DNA from: RGIG8709 sp045537065 | GTDB taxonomy: Bacteria; Bacillota; Clostridia; Monoglobales; Monoglobaceae | Length of the DNA: 40,500 nucleotides | Assembly (NCBI GenBank): GCA_045537065.1 | Contig: JAZSOT010000063.1 | Location: 1 to 40,500 of the forward strand | Direction: 5' to 3' | Shown: piece by piece, positions 7,857-17,326 of the stretch | Layout of the letters: each line of letters starts with the position of its first letter | Numbering within the stretch: position 1 is the stretch's first letter | Notes under the pieces: model-generated | Database searches by the model: none | The model's input: the letters and a program-made list of their open reading frames with translations, nothing else | What the model was told of the DNA's origin: nothing | Made by a program: the position numbers and the translations under genes

Positions 7857-9938
7857 TATAAATAAATTTGCAATCTGATAAAATAACGCTGACACAATCC
7901 ACGCTGTAGCAATATTAATAGCCACAGAAAGTGCTGTTTTACGCAGTGAATTTGTTTCTCTATAAACCGTTCCGCAAGTTGCTGCACAGGGCACATATAA
8001 AAGACAGAAAAGCATCATTGAATATGCATTTAGTCCTCCAAAGCCTTGTCCTGTTAGTATTTCAAAGAGCTGACTCATTCCGCTATCCGAAAGAACATTT
8101 CCCACGCCATATAAAACACTCATACTGGAAACTACTATTTCCTTTGCGGCAATTCCCGAAATCAGTGATACAATAATTTGCCAGTATCCAAGTCCGCAGG
8201 GCTTCATAACAGGCTCAAGCACCTTTCCGATATATGCACCAAAGCTTTCAGACATATCTTTAGCTGCACCCCTTGGACCGAAATTCAAAACAAACCATAG
8301 AATAATTGATGCTATAAATATAACCGTTCCTGCTTTCGTTAAATAATCCTTAACCTTTTCTGTTACATAAATTGTGACTGTTCTAAGGTTAGGGGTTTTA
8401 TATTCAGGAAGCTCTATCAATAAAGCTTTTGTTTCTTTCTCGCAACTTATTACTGTTATAATTTTTGCAATTATAACTGCAATAATAAGTCCTATTATGT
8501 ACATTGAGTACGCCAAAGCAAATGCATATTTCTTAAAAAACATTCCTGAAAGCAAAACATATATTGGAAGCCTTGCACTGCAGGACATAAAAGGCGTTAT
8601 AAAAATAGTTTTAAGCTTATCTTTTTCATCCTCCAATGTTCTTGTTGCCATTATTGCAGGAACTGTGCATCCAAATCCCAGAAGCATCGGTATAAAGGCT
8701 CTGCCCGAAAGTCCGATTTTGCCCATTACAGAATCCATAACATAAGCAACTCTTGACATATATCCGCTATCTTCAAGAAACGCAAGGGCAATGAACAAGA
8801 TTACAATATTAGGTAAAAATGTGAGTATTCCGCCAACCCCTGCAATTATTCCGTCAACCACCAGAGAAATCATCCCCTGGCTACACCCTATAAACAAAAG
8901 TCCCGTCTCAGCCACAGCCGATATATTTTCAAGAAAGACCTCAAAATATCCTTTCAGGAAATCTCCCACTGTGAATGTGAGGAAAAACACCAGTGCCATA
9001 ATCCCAAGGAAAGCAGGAATACCGAAAAAGGGATGTGTTAGCACATTATCAATCTTATCGGTTTTTGCACTTTTTTCCTCTTTATTAACAAGAACTTCTC
9101 TTATTACCTCTTCAATAAAATCATACTTTTGGTTAATTATATCCGACTCATAGCTTCTGTCTATAATCTCCCCTGCATTTACGGGGTATTCTGACATAAC
9201 CTTATTATCCTGTTCAAGATACTTTATGGCATACCAACGATAATTTTCAAGCTTTGGATATTTCATCTCAAGAAGATAAGTTATTTTATCTATTTTATCC
9301 TCGATTTCATCACTATAAACAAGAGCATATTCCTCATGGTGGTCGTGAATATGATTTCCCGATTCATGATGGTGTTCAAGACGGTCAGCCTTTTTATCCT
9401 TGTGATGGCTTACTGCATGCATCAGAATATTAAGTCCGCTCCTTTTTCTACCGCATACGGGTACAACAGGAATACCAAGCATTTCAGGAAGTCTGTGGAG
9501 GTCTATCTCCATTCCCCGCTCCTCAACTATATCCATCATATTAAGAGCAAGAACAACAGGCTTACCAAGTTCAATAAGCTGAAGTGTTAGATACAGACTT
9601 CTCTCAAGGCAGGAGGCATCTGCAACATCAACTATAACATCAGCCTCACCACTTGTTATATATTGCCTTGAAAGTATTTCCTCCATTGTGTAGGAGGTGA
9701 GAGAATATATTCCGGGAAGGTCAACAAGCTTATATGTATGATTATGATAGGTTGCAGTTCCTTCCTTTTTCTCAACAGTAACTCCGGGCCAGTTGGCAAC
9801 CTTCAACTTTGCTCCCGTATATGCATTAAAAAGGGTTGTTTTTCCGCAGTTGGGGTTTCCTATAAAAGCAACGCTTATCTCTTCATTTTCCTTAATATAT
9901 TTTTCATTTTTCTTTTCGCCGGTTGTTTCAATCTTCAT
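7854..9938 (-). CDS. feoB: Ferrous iron transport protein B (FeoB)
   Basis: This 694-residue ferrous iron transporter has an N-terminal G domain and a C-terminal polytopic membrane domain. The GTPase motifs are visible: G1 GNPNCGKT (27-34), G3 DLPG followed by IYSLTSYTMEE, G4 NMMD, and a G5-like VCGRKRSG. A His-rich stretch (about 188-202, HHHESGNHIHDHHEE) follows the G domain; it may bind metal, but that is inference. The two Gate-type membrane repeats follow, including GFGCTVPAIMATR and the late CAATCGTVYRE. The start overlaps feoA by 11 bases. FeoC is absent. There is no terminator before icd. Confidence 0.96.
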   Translation of the reverse strand: MKIETTGEKKNEKYIKENEEISVAFIGNPNCGKTTLFNAYTGAKLKVANWPGVTVEKKEGTATYHNHTYKLVDLPGIYSLTSYTMEEILSRQYITSGEADVIVDVADASCLERSLYLTLQLIELGKPVVLALNMMDIVEERGMEIDLHRLPEMLGIPVVPVCGRKRSGLNILMHAVSHHKDKKADRLEHHHESGNHIHDHHEEYALVYSDEIEDKIDKITYLLEMKYPKLENYRWYAIKYLEQDNKVMSEYPVNAGEIIDRSYESDIINQKYDFIEEVIREVLVNKEEKSAKTDKIDNVLTHPFFGIPAFLGIMALVFFLTFTVGDFLKGYFEVFLENISAVAETGLLFIGCSQGMISLVVDGIIAGVGGILTFLPNIVILFIALAFLEDSGYMSRVAYVMDSVMGKIGLSGRAFIPMLLGFGCTVPAIMATRTLEDEKDKLKTIFITPFMSCSARLPIYVLLSGMFFKKYAFALAYSMYIIGLIIAVIIAKIITVISCEKETKALLIELPEYKTPNLRTVTIYVTEKVKDYLTKAGTVIFIASIILWFVLNFGPRGAAKDMSESFGAYIGKVLEPVMKPCGLGYWQIIVSLISGIAAKEIVVSSMSVLYGVGNVLSDSGMSQLFEILTGQGFGGLNAYSMMLFCLLYVPCAATCGTVYRETNSLRKTALSVAINIATAWIVSALFYQIANLFI

Positions 9939-10149
9939 TAATTATAATCCCTTCTGCAATTTTTCTGCCTATGGCAAACCTTGTCCCTCTGACCTTTATA
10001 ATCATCGACCCGTTGCCCTTTAAATTAAGCACCGAAACTTTGCTTTTTTGTGTCAACCCAAGGATTTCAAGTCTTCTTTTCACTTCGTGTTCAAGTTCTA
10101 TTCCAACAGCGGTGTAACATTTTCCACGCTGTCCCTCTGAAAGCATCAT
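9928..10149 (-). CDS. feoA: Ferrous iron transport protein A (FeoA)
   Basis: This 73-residue SH3-like protein has the FeoA pattern: basic residues around VKRRLEILGLTQKSKVSVL, then GSMIIKVRGTRFAIGRKIAEGI. FeoA helps FeoB import ferrous iron at the membrane. It overlaps the upstream glycosyltransferase gene by four bases (ATGA) and overlaps feoB by 11, so translation of all three is probably coupled. ATG 10149 lies eight bases after GGAAG. Confidence 0.93.
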   Translation of the reverse strand: MMLSEGQRGKCYTAVGIELEHEVKRRLEILGLTQKSKVSVLNLKGNGSMIIKVRGTRFAIGRKIAEGIIINED

Positions 10150-11267
10150 AGATTTTCTTCCTTTCGCTCATTTTTATGTCCCAGAATAAACTTAACAAGA
10201 TCGGCTGTTGAGTTTGGTTTTCCAAGAAAGCTTACTGTCTCTTTTAAGGTTTTTAGCCTTTCTGTGTTTGAGAAAAGCTGATACACAGCATCATCAACAG
10301 AAAAGGTCTTGCTCACCTTTATAGCAGCCCCGTTATTAAGAAGAAATTCAACATTTCTCTCTTCCTGCCCGGGAATAGGGTTTATCATTATCATAGGCAC
10401 ACCCTTTGCCAAAGCCTCGCTTGTGGTGAGTCCTCCCGGCTTTGAAACAATACAGTCTGCCGCATCCATATAAAGGCTCACCTTATCCGAAAAGGAAAGA
10501 TTAATAAGTTTTTTTCTTGTTTTCATTTTACTTATTTTCTTATAAAGTTTTTCGTTATATCCGCAGATAGATATAATTTGAAAATCAAGACCTGACTGGT
10601 CAAGCTCTTCAATAACCTTTTCTACCTTTCCGTATCCCATTGACCCGCTCATAACAAGAACTGTTCGCATATCTTCAAGATTTAAGATTTCTCTTGCCTT
10701 TTTCTTGTCCATTTTTTCAGAAAACTCAGGCTTTATGGGGATTCCTATGGGCAAAAGTTTTTCCTTTTTGATATTCTTCTTTTCTGCCTGATTTGAAAGA
10801 AGCTCACTCGCTGTTATATAATAATCAATATCCGTATCCTCCCAAAGCGGATGAATAGTGAAATCGGTTACTATACCGATAGATTTGATTTTGGGATTTA
10901 TGGTATTTTTAAGGGCGGTTATTAAAAGTGCTGAAAAAACATGGGTACAGACAATTATATCAGGTGAATACTCTTCTATAAGACCTAAAAGCTTTTGAGC
11001 CATAATATTGTTTGTGATTTTCAAAACTTTTCTTTCCTTGTCGGCGTTTTTCTCAACCATTGTATATAGTTTTCCGTAAATCTTTGAAAATCTTTTTGTG
11101 CTCATAATATAGCCTTGTGCCAAAGCTTCTTTAATTACAGGACTTATATATTCAAAAACATCAAGATACCTGTTTTCTATTCCCTGACTTTTAAGATAAT
11201 CACAAAGAGACTTTGCCGCCTGATTATGTCCCTGCCCTGTTGTTACAGTGAGCAATAATACTTTCAT
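10146..11267 (-). CDS. MGDG synthase-like glycosyltransferase (diacylglycerol glucosyltransferase family, GT28)
   Basis: This 373-residue protein belongs to the UgtP/MGDG-synthase branch of GT28. The N-terminal domain begins MKVLLLTVTTGQGHNQAAKS, where GxGHNxAA is characteristic. The C-terminal sugar-nucleotide domain has VMSGSMGYGK and SKPGGLTTSEALAKGVPMI (about 280-298). Relatives transfer glucose or galactose onto diacylglycerol to make membrane glycolipids and lipoteichoic acid anchors. The acceptor here is inferred only. GGAGAGGTG precedes ATG 11267, and addA ends 18 bases upstream. Confidence 0.85.
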   Translation of the reverse strand: MKVLLLTVTTGQGHNQAAKSLCDYLKSQGIENRYLDVFEYISPVIKEALAQGYIMSTKRFSKIYGKLYTMVEKNADKERKVLKITNNIMAQKLLGLIEEYSPDIIVCTHVFSALLITALKNTINPKIKSIGIVTDFTIHPLWEDTDIDYYITASELLSNQAEKKNIKKEKLLPIGIPIKPEFSEKMDKKKAREILNLEDMRTVLVMSGSMGYGKVEKVIEELDQSGLDFQIISICGYNEKLYKKISKMKTRKKLINLSFSDKVSLYMDAADCIVSKPGGLTTSEALAKGVPMIMINPIPGQEERNVEFLLNNGAAIKVSKTFSVDDAVYQLFSNTERLKTLKETVSFLGKPNSTADLVKFILGHKNERKEENL

Positions 11268-11285
11268 ATTGCACCTCTCCTTTCC

Positions 11286-14200
11286 CTACATTCTAACCGT
11301 TTCGCTGCAGCTTAAAAAATGAATATAACATTCATCAACTTTTCTTTCTTCTATAAGCTCAAGGGCCTCCCTATAGCATTCTATCTGAACTTTATATTCA
11401 TCAGCCCTCTGTCTTGCCACATACTTATCCACATTATCTGTTTTATAGTCAACAAGCACAAGCCTTCCGTTCTCATCTTCAAAAAAGCAGTCGATTGTTC
11501 CCTGAAGAAGTATTTCTTTCTTTTTTCCCTCTTCACTTAAATCATCAAAAATTTCTCCTGCCTGTTTCTTTGAGTAAAAACTAAATTCCTTCTCGCACCT
11601 TTTGCTGTTTTTGAGTCTTTTTCCAAGCTCTGTTTCAAGATACGCAAAAATTCCCTCAACATCTGTGACTTCTCTCTGTGCTTTTGAAAGAATTTTTTTC
11701 TCCTGCATTATATCAAGAGCTTTTTCTATATCATCCCGTGAATTTATACATTTTTCATCTATATACTGAAGCACAAAATGGGTGATTGTTCCCTTTTCGG
11801 ACGGTGAAATCTCTTCTCTTGTCTTAAGATATATATTCCCCGCATCCATAAGAGACACGGCAAAATCATCATTATCCCAAAGTCGTCTCTTAACCTCTGT
11901 AACCGTCATCTTAACAGGAATATTTTCATTATCTTCAGGATTAAATGATAACATTTCCATAACCTTTTCAGAAAGTTTTGTTATTTTACCTGATTTTTCA
12001 GTAGAAATGTTTTCATTTTCTATAGTTTTGTAATCATCCATAGCCTCAAAGATTTCTGCACGGAGCCTGAAATCAGCACGAATTCCTGCCATATCCTCAG
12101 GGCAGGAAAAAACTTCTCTCACACACCTCATATAAGGGTGGGAAACAAGAGCTGAATAAAGCCAGTTTCCCATTGAATTTGCCCTTTTAAGATAAGAACT
12201 GACAGGGTTTTTCTTTGCATTCAGAGTTGGAATTTTAGGTTTCTTTGGTATATCTGAATAAGCTGATGTTATTATGAGCTTTTCCTTTGCCCTTGTGAGA
12301 GCAACATACAAAAGCCTCATTTCTTCGGATTTAAGTTCTCTCCGTTTTATACCTTTAATAAGCATCTCAAAGGGAGAGGGATATTTTATCCTCTTTTCAA
12401 TATCCGAGAAAACAAGGGATATTCCCCCCTGCTCGTGCCACAAAACAGGCTTTGTTAAATCCATAGTATTAAATTTATGATTTGTGTCCGCAAGAAAAAC
12501 AATGGGAAATTCAAGTCCTTTTGACTTGTGTATTGTCATAATCCTCACGACGTTTTCGCTTTCCGATATTACTTTGGCAGGAGATAAATCTTTTTCGTCC
12601 TCCCTTATGCTTTCAAGATAATTCATAAAACCAAAAAGCCCCGTCAGTTTTGACTTTTCAAACTCAAGTGCCCTCATAAGAAGCAATCTCAAATTCGCCC
12701 GTCTGTGTTCAGGAAATTTCATCAGGCTGACAAGCGCCGTGTAATTATACCTTTCGTATATATTTAGTATCAGGCTGTATATACCGCTTTCCTCCGCCAG
12801 ATTTCTGAAATAATCAAGCTCCGAAAGAAAATACTCCGCCTCTTTGTTCCCGTCATTTTTCGCCATAACAAGGGCATCATAAAAATAAGACTTTTTATTA
12901 TAAACCCTTATTTTTGCCAGCTCTTCATTGGTGAAAGAAAATATAGGCGACCTTAAAACTGCAATAAGCGGTATATCCTGATAAGGATTATCAATTATAC
13001 TTAAGAATGACAAAATAGTGCTTACTTCTCTTGAACTTAAATAGCTTTTCCCCGTGTCGGTATATACGGGAATCCCATTCCGCTCCAAAACTGCCTCTAT
13101 CATAAGGGCAGAAGAACGGTTTCTGAGAAGCACAACAATATCCCGAAACTCTGCAGGACGCATTTTGCCCTCTCTTTTGTCAAAGACCTTAAAGGAGGAT
13201 GACAAAAGCTCAGTTATCCTTTTTGAAATAAGCTGTGCCTCCGCTTCTTTTATATCTCTTTTAATATCATCATCTTTATCCTTTATAAGATAAAACTCTG
13301 TTTCAAAATCATTTTCATCTTCAGGTTCTGGATATTCTGCTCCTTTTACAAGACATTCATTTTCATCATAGGAAACATCACCAAGAGATTTTGTCATCAA
13401 CCCCGAGAACACGTAGTTTACAGTTTTTATAACCTCTTCCCTGCTCCTGAAATTCTTTGAAAGGCATATAAGGGCCCCGTCTTCTTTATTTTTCTTATAT
13501 TCTTCGCATTTATCTGTAAAAAGCTTTGGAACCGCATTCCTGAACTTATAAATACTTTGCTTAATATCTCCCACCATAAAGATATTCTTATTATCTCCTG
13601 AAATAAGCCTGAATATCTCATCCTGAATATTATTTGTGTCCTGATATTCGTCAAGAAGAATTTGCGAATATCTATCCCGAAGTTCAAGACATACGGCTGT
13701 GGGATTGTGGTCTTTATCTACAATAAGATTTAAAAATTCATGCTCTAAATCCGAAAAATCAAGCCCTCCCTTTTCTCTTTTGAGCCTTTTATATTTTCTC
13801 CTTATGCACAAAATAATATTTTTCAGGGTTTTAACCCTTTTATATGTATTCTCGGTACAAGCCATAAATAAAGGTGAAAAGGCTTTTAAAAGCTCTCTTA
13901 TTTCCTCAAATATTTTCTTTATTTCATCCCTTAAGCCGTCAAGCAAAAGCTCCTCGGTGGGATGGGTTTTCTGACTTGCAACCTTTCTTTTAAAATCATA
14001 GGCACAAAAAGAGTTATCTTCATCTTTGAAATTTCCTTTTTCCAATCTTTCAAGAAGACCGCCTACAATTTCTATTTCAGCAGAATAAAAGCCATAATAT
14101 TTATGGTCTTTTGGGAGTTCTTCAAGCAAAGCTTCCATTTCCGAAAGGCACTTTTTTCCACTCAACAAAAGCTCTTTTATTTCATTTTGAAAGAGCATCT

Positions 14201-14846
14201 CCTGATTTTCGCTTAATCTTCCCTCTTCCACATAGGTTTTATAATTTTGCACGGAGTCGGAAAGCCATCTCACAGGATACGGCATACTTTCGGAAAACTT
14301 ATAAAGTGAAATCAAAATCTCCTTTAAAAGCTCGTTGTTTTTCCCGTTTCCCACACTTGTGCAAAGGTCCCTGAATGCAGGAAGTTTTTCTGACTTTGAA
14401 TAATACTTTTCAAGAACATCGTCAACAGCTCTTTTTAGAAGAACTGTTGCCTCGGTTTCGGATATTACTGAAAAGTCTGCAGGCAAATCTGTGAAATGAA
14501 TATATTCCGAAAGCTTTCTTTTGCAAAAAGAATCAATAGTGGAGATAGACGCAGAAGATACAAGTAGGCTTTGCTGTCTTAAATGCTTGTTCTCTGGGTC
14601 TTTTGAAAGTTCATCCCTTATTGCAATTTTTATTCTTTGTTTCATTTCCGTTGCGGCAGCTTCTGTGAAAGTGAGGACCAAAAGCGAAGACACGGACACA
14701 GGATTTTCACATCTTGTTATCATCCTTAAAATTCGCTCAACTAAAACAGTTGTTTTTCCTGAGCCTGCCGCTGCAGATAATAGCACATTCTTTCGTTCTC
14801 TATAATCAATTGCCCTTAATTGTTCCTCTGTCCATCCCACTTTCAT
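11286..14846 (-). CDS. addA: ATP-dependent helicase/nuclease subunit A (AddA)
   Basis: This 1186-residue UvrD-type helicase with a C-terminal RecB-family nuclease domain is the AddA subunit of AddAB, which resects double-strand breaks up to Chi. Motifs: Walker A SAAAGSGKTT (about 24-33), Walker B LLDEYQDT, motif III GDIKQSIYKFR, motif V-VI VRIMTIHKSKGLEF and LLYVALTRAKEKL, and the nuclease blocks GTITHFVLQY and LVDYKTDNVDKY. The start is uncertain. GTG 14849 and ATG 14846 sit almost on the AGAGG, while an in-frame GTG at 14840 (eight bases after it) is better spaced. Unusually, addB is not adjacent. Confidence 0.93.
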   Translation of the reverse strand: MKVGWTEEQLRAIDYRERKNVLLSAAAGSGKTTVLVERILRMITRCENPVSVSSLLVLTFTEAAATEMKQRIKIAIRDELSKDPENKHLRQQSLLVSSASISTIDSFCKRKLSEYIHFTDLPADFSVISETEATVLLKRAVDDVLEKYYSKSEKLPAFRDLCTSVGNGKNNELLKEILISLYKFSESMPYPVRWLSDSVQNYKTYVEEGRLSENQEMLFQNEIKELLLSGKKCLSEMEALLEELPKDHKYYGFYSAEIEIVGGLLERLEKGNFKDEDNSFCAYDFKRKVASQKTHPTEELLLDGLRDEIKKIFEEIRELLKAFSPLFMACTENTYKRVKTLKNIILCIRRKYKRLKREKGGLDFSDLEHEFLNLIVDKDHNPTAVCLELRDRYSQILLDEYQDTNNIQDEIFRLISGDNKNIFMVGDIKQSIYKFRNAVPKLFTDKCEEYKKNKEDGALICLSKNFRSREEVIKTVNYVFSGLMTKSLGDVSYDENECLVKGAEYPEPEDENDFETEFYLIKDKDDDIKRDIKEAEAQLISKRITELLSSSFKVFDKREGKMRPAEFRDIVVLLRNRSSALMIEAVLERNGIPVYTDTGKSYLSSREVSTILSFLSIIDNPYQDIPLIAVLRSPIFSFTNEELAKIRVYNKKSYFYDALVMAKNDGNKEAEYFLSELDYFRNLAEESGIYSLILNIYERYNYTALVSLMKFPEHRRANLRLLLMRALEFEKSKLTGLFGFMNYLESIREDEKDLSPAKVISESENVVRIMTIHKSKGLEFPIVFLADTNHKFNTMDLTKPVLWHEQGGISLVFSDIEKRIKYPSPFEMLIKGIKRRELKSEEMRLLYVALTRAKEKLIITSAYSDIPKKPKIPTLNAKKNPVSSYLKRANSMGNWLYSALVSHPYMRCVREVFSCPEDMAGIRADFRLRAEIFEAMDDYKTIENENISTEKSGKITKLSEKVMEMLSFNPEDNENIPVKMTVTEVKRRLWDNDDFAVSLMDAGNIYLKTREEISPSEKGTITHFVLQYIDEKCINSRDDIEKALDIMQEKKILSKAQREVTDVEGIFAYLETELGKRLKNSKRCEKEFSFYSKKQAGEIFDDLSEEGKKKEILLQGTIDCFFEDENGRLVLVDYKTDNVDKYVARQRADEYKVQIECYREALELIEERKVDECYIHFLSCSETVRM

Positions 14847-14851
14847 CACCT

Positions 14852-15748
14852 CTAATCTGCTGTTATTTCTTTTCCCTTGAGATAATTTAAAATTCCGCTT
14901 TCTGTTTTGAAATCAAATATTATTCTATATGCTCTTAAATTTTGATAGGTCTTTTTCCCGTCTTTTTTTGCCCCGTATTTAACATCCCCTACAAGAGGAT
15001 GTCCTATAGCCGAAAAGCTTGCCCTTATCTGGTGGGTTCTGCCTGTTTTAAGCTCTGCAAGAACTTGTCCTCCGCCAAGGTAAATATATTCTGTTATCGC
15101 CTCTTTCGCTCCCTCAAAAGGCTTAAAAGAAAACTTCACTTTGTTTGTTTTTTCATCTTTTTTTGTGTAACCTCTTATTGTTCCTTTTCTTTCTTGGAAC
15201 TCGCCCTCAGCATAAAGAAGATATTGTTTTCTTATTTCTCCCATTCTGATTTTTTCATTTATAATCCTAAGCGATGCGGCATTTTTTGACGCAATAACAA
15301 GTCCCGAGGTGTTTTTATCAATTCTATGGCAAAGCTGAGGCGCAAAAACATTCTCTGTTTCAGGGGTGTATTCCCCTTTTTTATAAAGATAAGCACGGAT
15401 ATTATCAATAAGGTTTTCCTCATTCTTTCCGTCCGAATGAACACTCATTCCCTTTGGCTTGTCTGCAATCAGAATATTTTCATCCTCGTAGCATACTTTT
15501 AAATCGGAAACATTTTTTTCGGAATATAAATTTTCATTCCCCGAAAAAAACTCATCATTCACATATAAAAGAATTTCGTCCCCCTCCATAAGCCTATAAG
15601 AAATCTCCTGCTTTTTAGAGTTGACCTTTATCCTTTTTTTCCGAAGCCATTTATAAATAAGAGACTTCGGGGCATCCTTTAAAAGCTTTCCAAGAAAGCT
15701 ATCAAGCCTTTGCCCTGCATCATTTTTCCCAACTATAATTTTTTGCAT
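14852..15748 (-). CDS. RluA-family 23S rRNA/tRNA pseudouridine synthase
   Basis: The 298-residue enzyme has an N-terminal S4 RNA-binding domain (GQRLDSFLGKLLKDAPKSLIY, about 12-32). The catalytic domain follows, with the signature CHRIDKNTSGLVIASKN, in which the Asp is the nucleophile, and ELKTGRTHQIRASFSAIGHP. It isomerises specific uridines; the RluC/RluD branch is likely, but the target base cannot be told. The gene ends two bases before the addA start region, so the two are cotranscribed. Confidence 0.9.
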   Translation of the reverse strand: MQKIIVGKNDAGQRLDSFLGKLLKDAPKSLIYKWLRKKRIKVNSKKQEISYRLMEGDEILLYVNDEFFSGNENLYSEKNVSDLKVCYEDENILIADKPKGMSVHSDGKNEENLIDNIRAYLYKKGEYTPETENVFAPQLCHRIDKNTSGLVIASKNAASLRIINEKIRMGEIRKQYLLYAEGEFQERKGTIRGYTKKDEKTNKVKFSFKPFEGAKEAITEYIYLGGGQVLAELKTGRTHQIRASFSAIGHPLVGDVKYGAKKDGKKTYQNLRAYRIIFDFKTESGILNYLKGKEITAD

Positions 15749-15759
15749 ACAGTTTATCC

Positions 15760-16389
15760 TTAATATTCAGGTTCGTATCTCTGAATAAATTCTTCCCAGT
15801 ATATTTTCTGAATTTTAATATCCTTAATTGCTAGCTTTGTGCAGTATGCAGAAAAACCGATATGACCGCCTTTTATTGGATTTGGGTCGATAAGCTCTGT
15901 TATAAGCTGTCCGTCAACCACCATAAAGCATTGTCCGTCAATTGCACCAAATGTCATTTCAACTTCTTTTCCAGGCTCATATTTATAAAGCTTTGTTGTT
16001 GAATAAAGAGCTGATTCACAGCCAACCTCGTTTCTCTCAATACCGCTTTTGTTTTCATACCAGCCGTTAAGTCCGCAAACATAGCTTGTTCCAAGATAAT
16101 CGGTTTCATCATCCCAGTGTGCACAAAAAACCGCGTTTAAATCACGGGTTGCAGGAAGCACGGTTTTCCCCTTAAATGTCAGCATAACATTATCTTCATA
16201 AAATTCTTTGCTGAATAATATTCCGCCCTTGTTTTCAGGCTCATCACCAATAATGCAGCCGTCTTCCACGCCCCAGTTTCCGCTTTTTACTGTCCAATAA
16301 TCTTTCCAGTCATCCCCCGGCTTGTAATCAAGCAATACAGGAGATTTATCCATAATAACTTTCTTCCCGAGTAATAAAATTTCATTCAT
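15760..16389 (-). CDS. Concanavalin-like (3-keto-disaccharide hydrolase-type) domain protein, function uncertain
   Basis: This 209-residue protein has no signal peptide or membrane span. The pattern WTVKSGNWGVEDGCIIGD near residues 33-50, alternating beta-strand segments, and the ending GGHIGFSAYCTKLAIKDIKIQKI fit a concanavalin A-like beta-sandwich of the DUF1080/DUF1961 type. Such domains bind or cleave sugars. I recognise the fold style rather than a specific family. It overlaps the HAD phosphatase gene by four bases (ATGA) and is followed by the RluA-type gene after 11 bases. Confidence 0.6.
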   Translation of the reverse strand: MNEILLLGKKVIMDKSPVLLDYKPGDDWKDYWTVKSGNWGVEDGCIIGDEPENKGGILFSKEFYEDNVMLTFKGKTVLPATRDLNAVFCAHWDDETDYLGTSYVCGLNGWYENKSGIERNEVGCESALYSTTKLYKYEPGKEVEMTFGAIDGQCFMVVDGQLITELIDPNPIKGGHIGFSAYCTKLAIKDIKIQKIYWEEFIQRYEPEY

Positions 16390-17207
16390 AATAAAAACCT
16401 CTCTTTTTCTATATCGTAAATAACCTGTGCTATAGCATTTTCCTCATTGCTGACAGTTATGTAATCAGCAGCCTCTTTTGCTTTATCACAAGCATTGGAA
16501 ACCGCGATTGCAACCCCTGCCGCACCAAACATTGCAATATCATTATCATAATCTCCGATTGCAACGATTTTGTTTTTTTCTATTTTAAGAATTTCGCTAA
16601 GCTTCTCAATTGATGTTCCCTTTGACATCCCCTTAGGAAGAATTTCAAAAAGCGTTCTTTCAGAACGGATAAAACTAAATCTTTTTGCCAAAGGATGGGC
16701 TTTCAGGGTTTTTTCTAATCTTAAAATCTCTTCATTATCGTCACTACCAAAAAGAACCTTTGCAAGCGGTCCCTCAACCTCCGTATAATGACAGACAAGA
16801 TTGGGAAGTCCCGTTAGTTTTCTGAATTTTTTCATTGTGCTATTTTCTTTGCTGAAAAAAACATTATTAAATGTACAGACCTGAATACCCACATTAGGAA
16901 AACTATCCTCTATAGATTTAACAATCTCAGGAACACCGTCAGCCATTTCCTGTGTCCACACATATTCCTTTTTTTCAAAATCATAAAGGCCTCCACCGTT
17001 AACACAACCAAAAGGAGCATTGGGCTTCACTTTATCGCAAATATTTTTCACATAAAACGGCATTCTGCCTGTTACTATAGTGAAAAGACCTCCGTGTGCC
17101 TTAAAATATTCTATTGCATCTATGTTTTCACGGGATATGCTTTTATCTTTCCTAAGCAGTGTTCCGTCAAGATCGGTGCATATAAGCACTCCCTCAAAAA
17201 TACCCAT
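16386..17207 (-). CDS. Cof-type HAD-IIB phosphatase
   Basis: This 273-residue haloacid dehalogenase-superfamily hydrolase acts on small phosphorylated metabolites such as sugar phosphates. Motif I is CTDLDGTLL, with Asp12 and Asp14 as nucleophile and acid. Motif II is VTGR, the motif III Lys lies in the middle region, and motif IV is AIGDYDNDIAMF with SNACDKAKEAADYIT after it, typical of Cof proteins. The substrate is not predictable. It is the first gene of a seven-gene minus-strand run. The only upstream promoter candidate, TTGACA at 17254-17249, has a poor -10 box (TAAAGA). Confidence 0.88.
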   Translation of the reverse strand: MGIFEGVLICTDLDGTLLRKDKSISRENIDAIEYFKAHGGLFTIVTGRMPFYVKNICDKVKPNAPFGCVNGGGLYDFEKKEYVWTQEMADGVPEIVKSIEDSFPNVGIQVCTFNNVFFSKENSTMKKFRKLTGLPNLVCHYTEVEGPLAKVLFGSDDNEEILRLEKTLKAHPLAKRFSFIRSERTLFEILPKGMSKGTSIEKLSEILKIEKNKIVAIGDYDNDIAMFGAAGVAIAVSNACDKAKEAADYITVSNEENAIAQVIYDIEKERFLL

Positions 17208-17326
17208 TTACTTTTTCTCCTTTTGTCTTTATTTTCCTATAGGGCTTGTGTCAAATTAAGACCAAAAATCACAACTGTATAAAAGCTGTCATATTATATA
17301 CAAAAATAATTTTGTAGGTGATTTAT

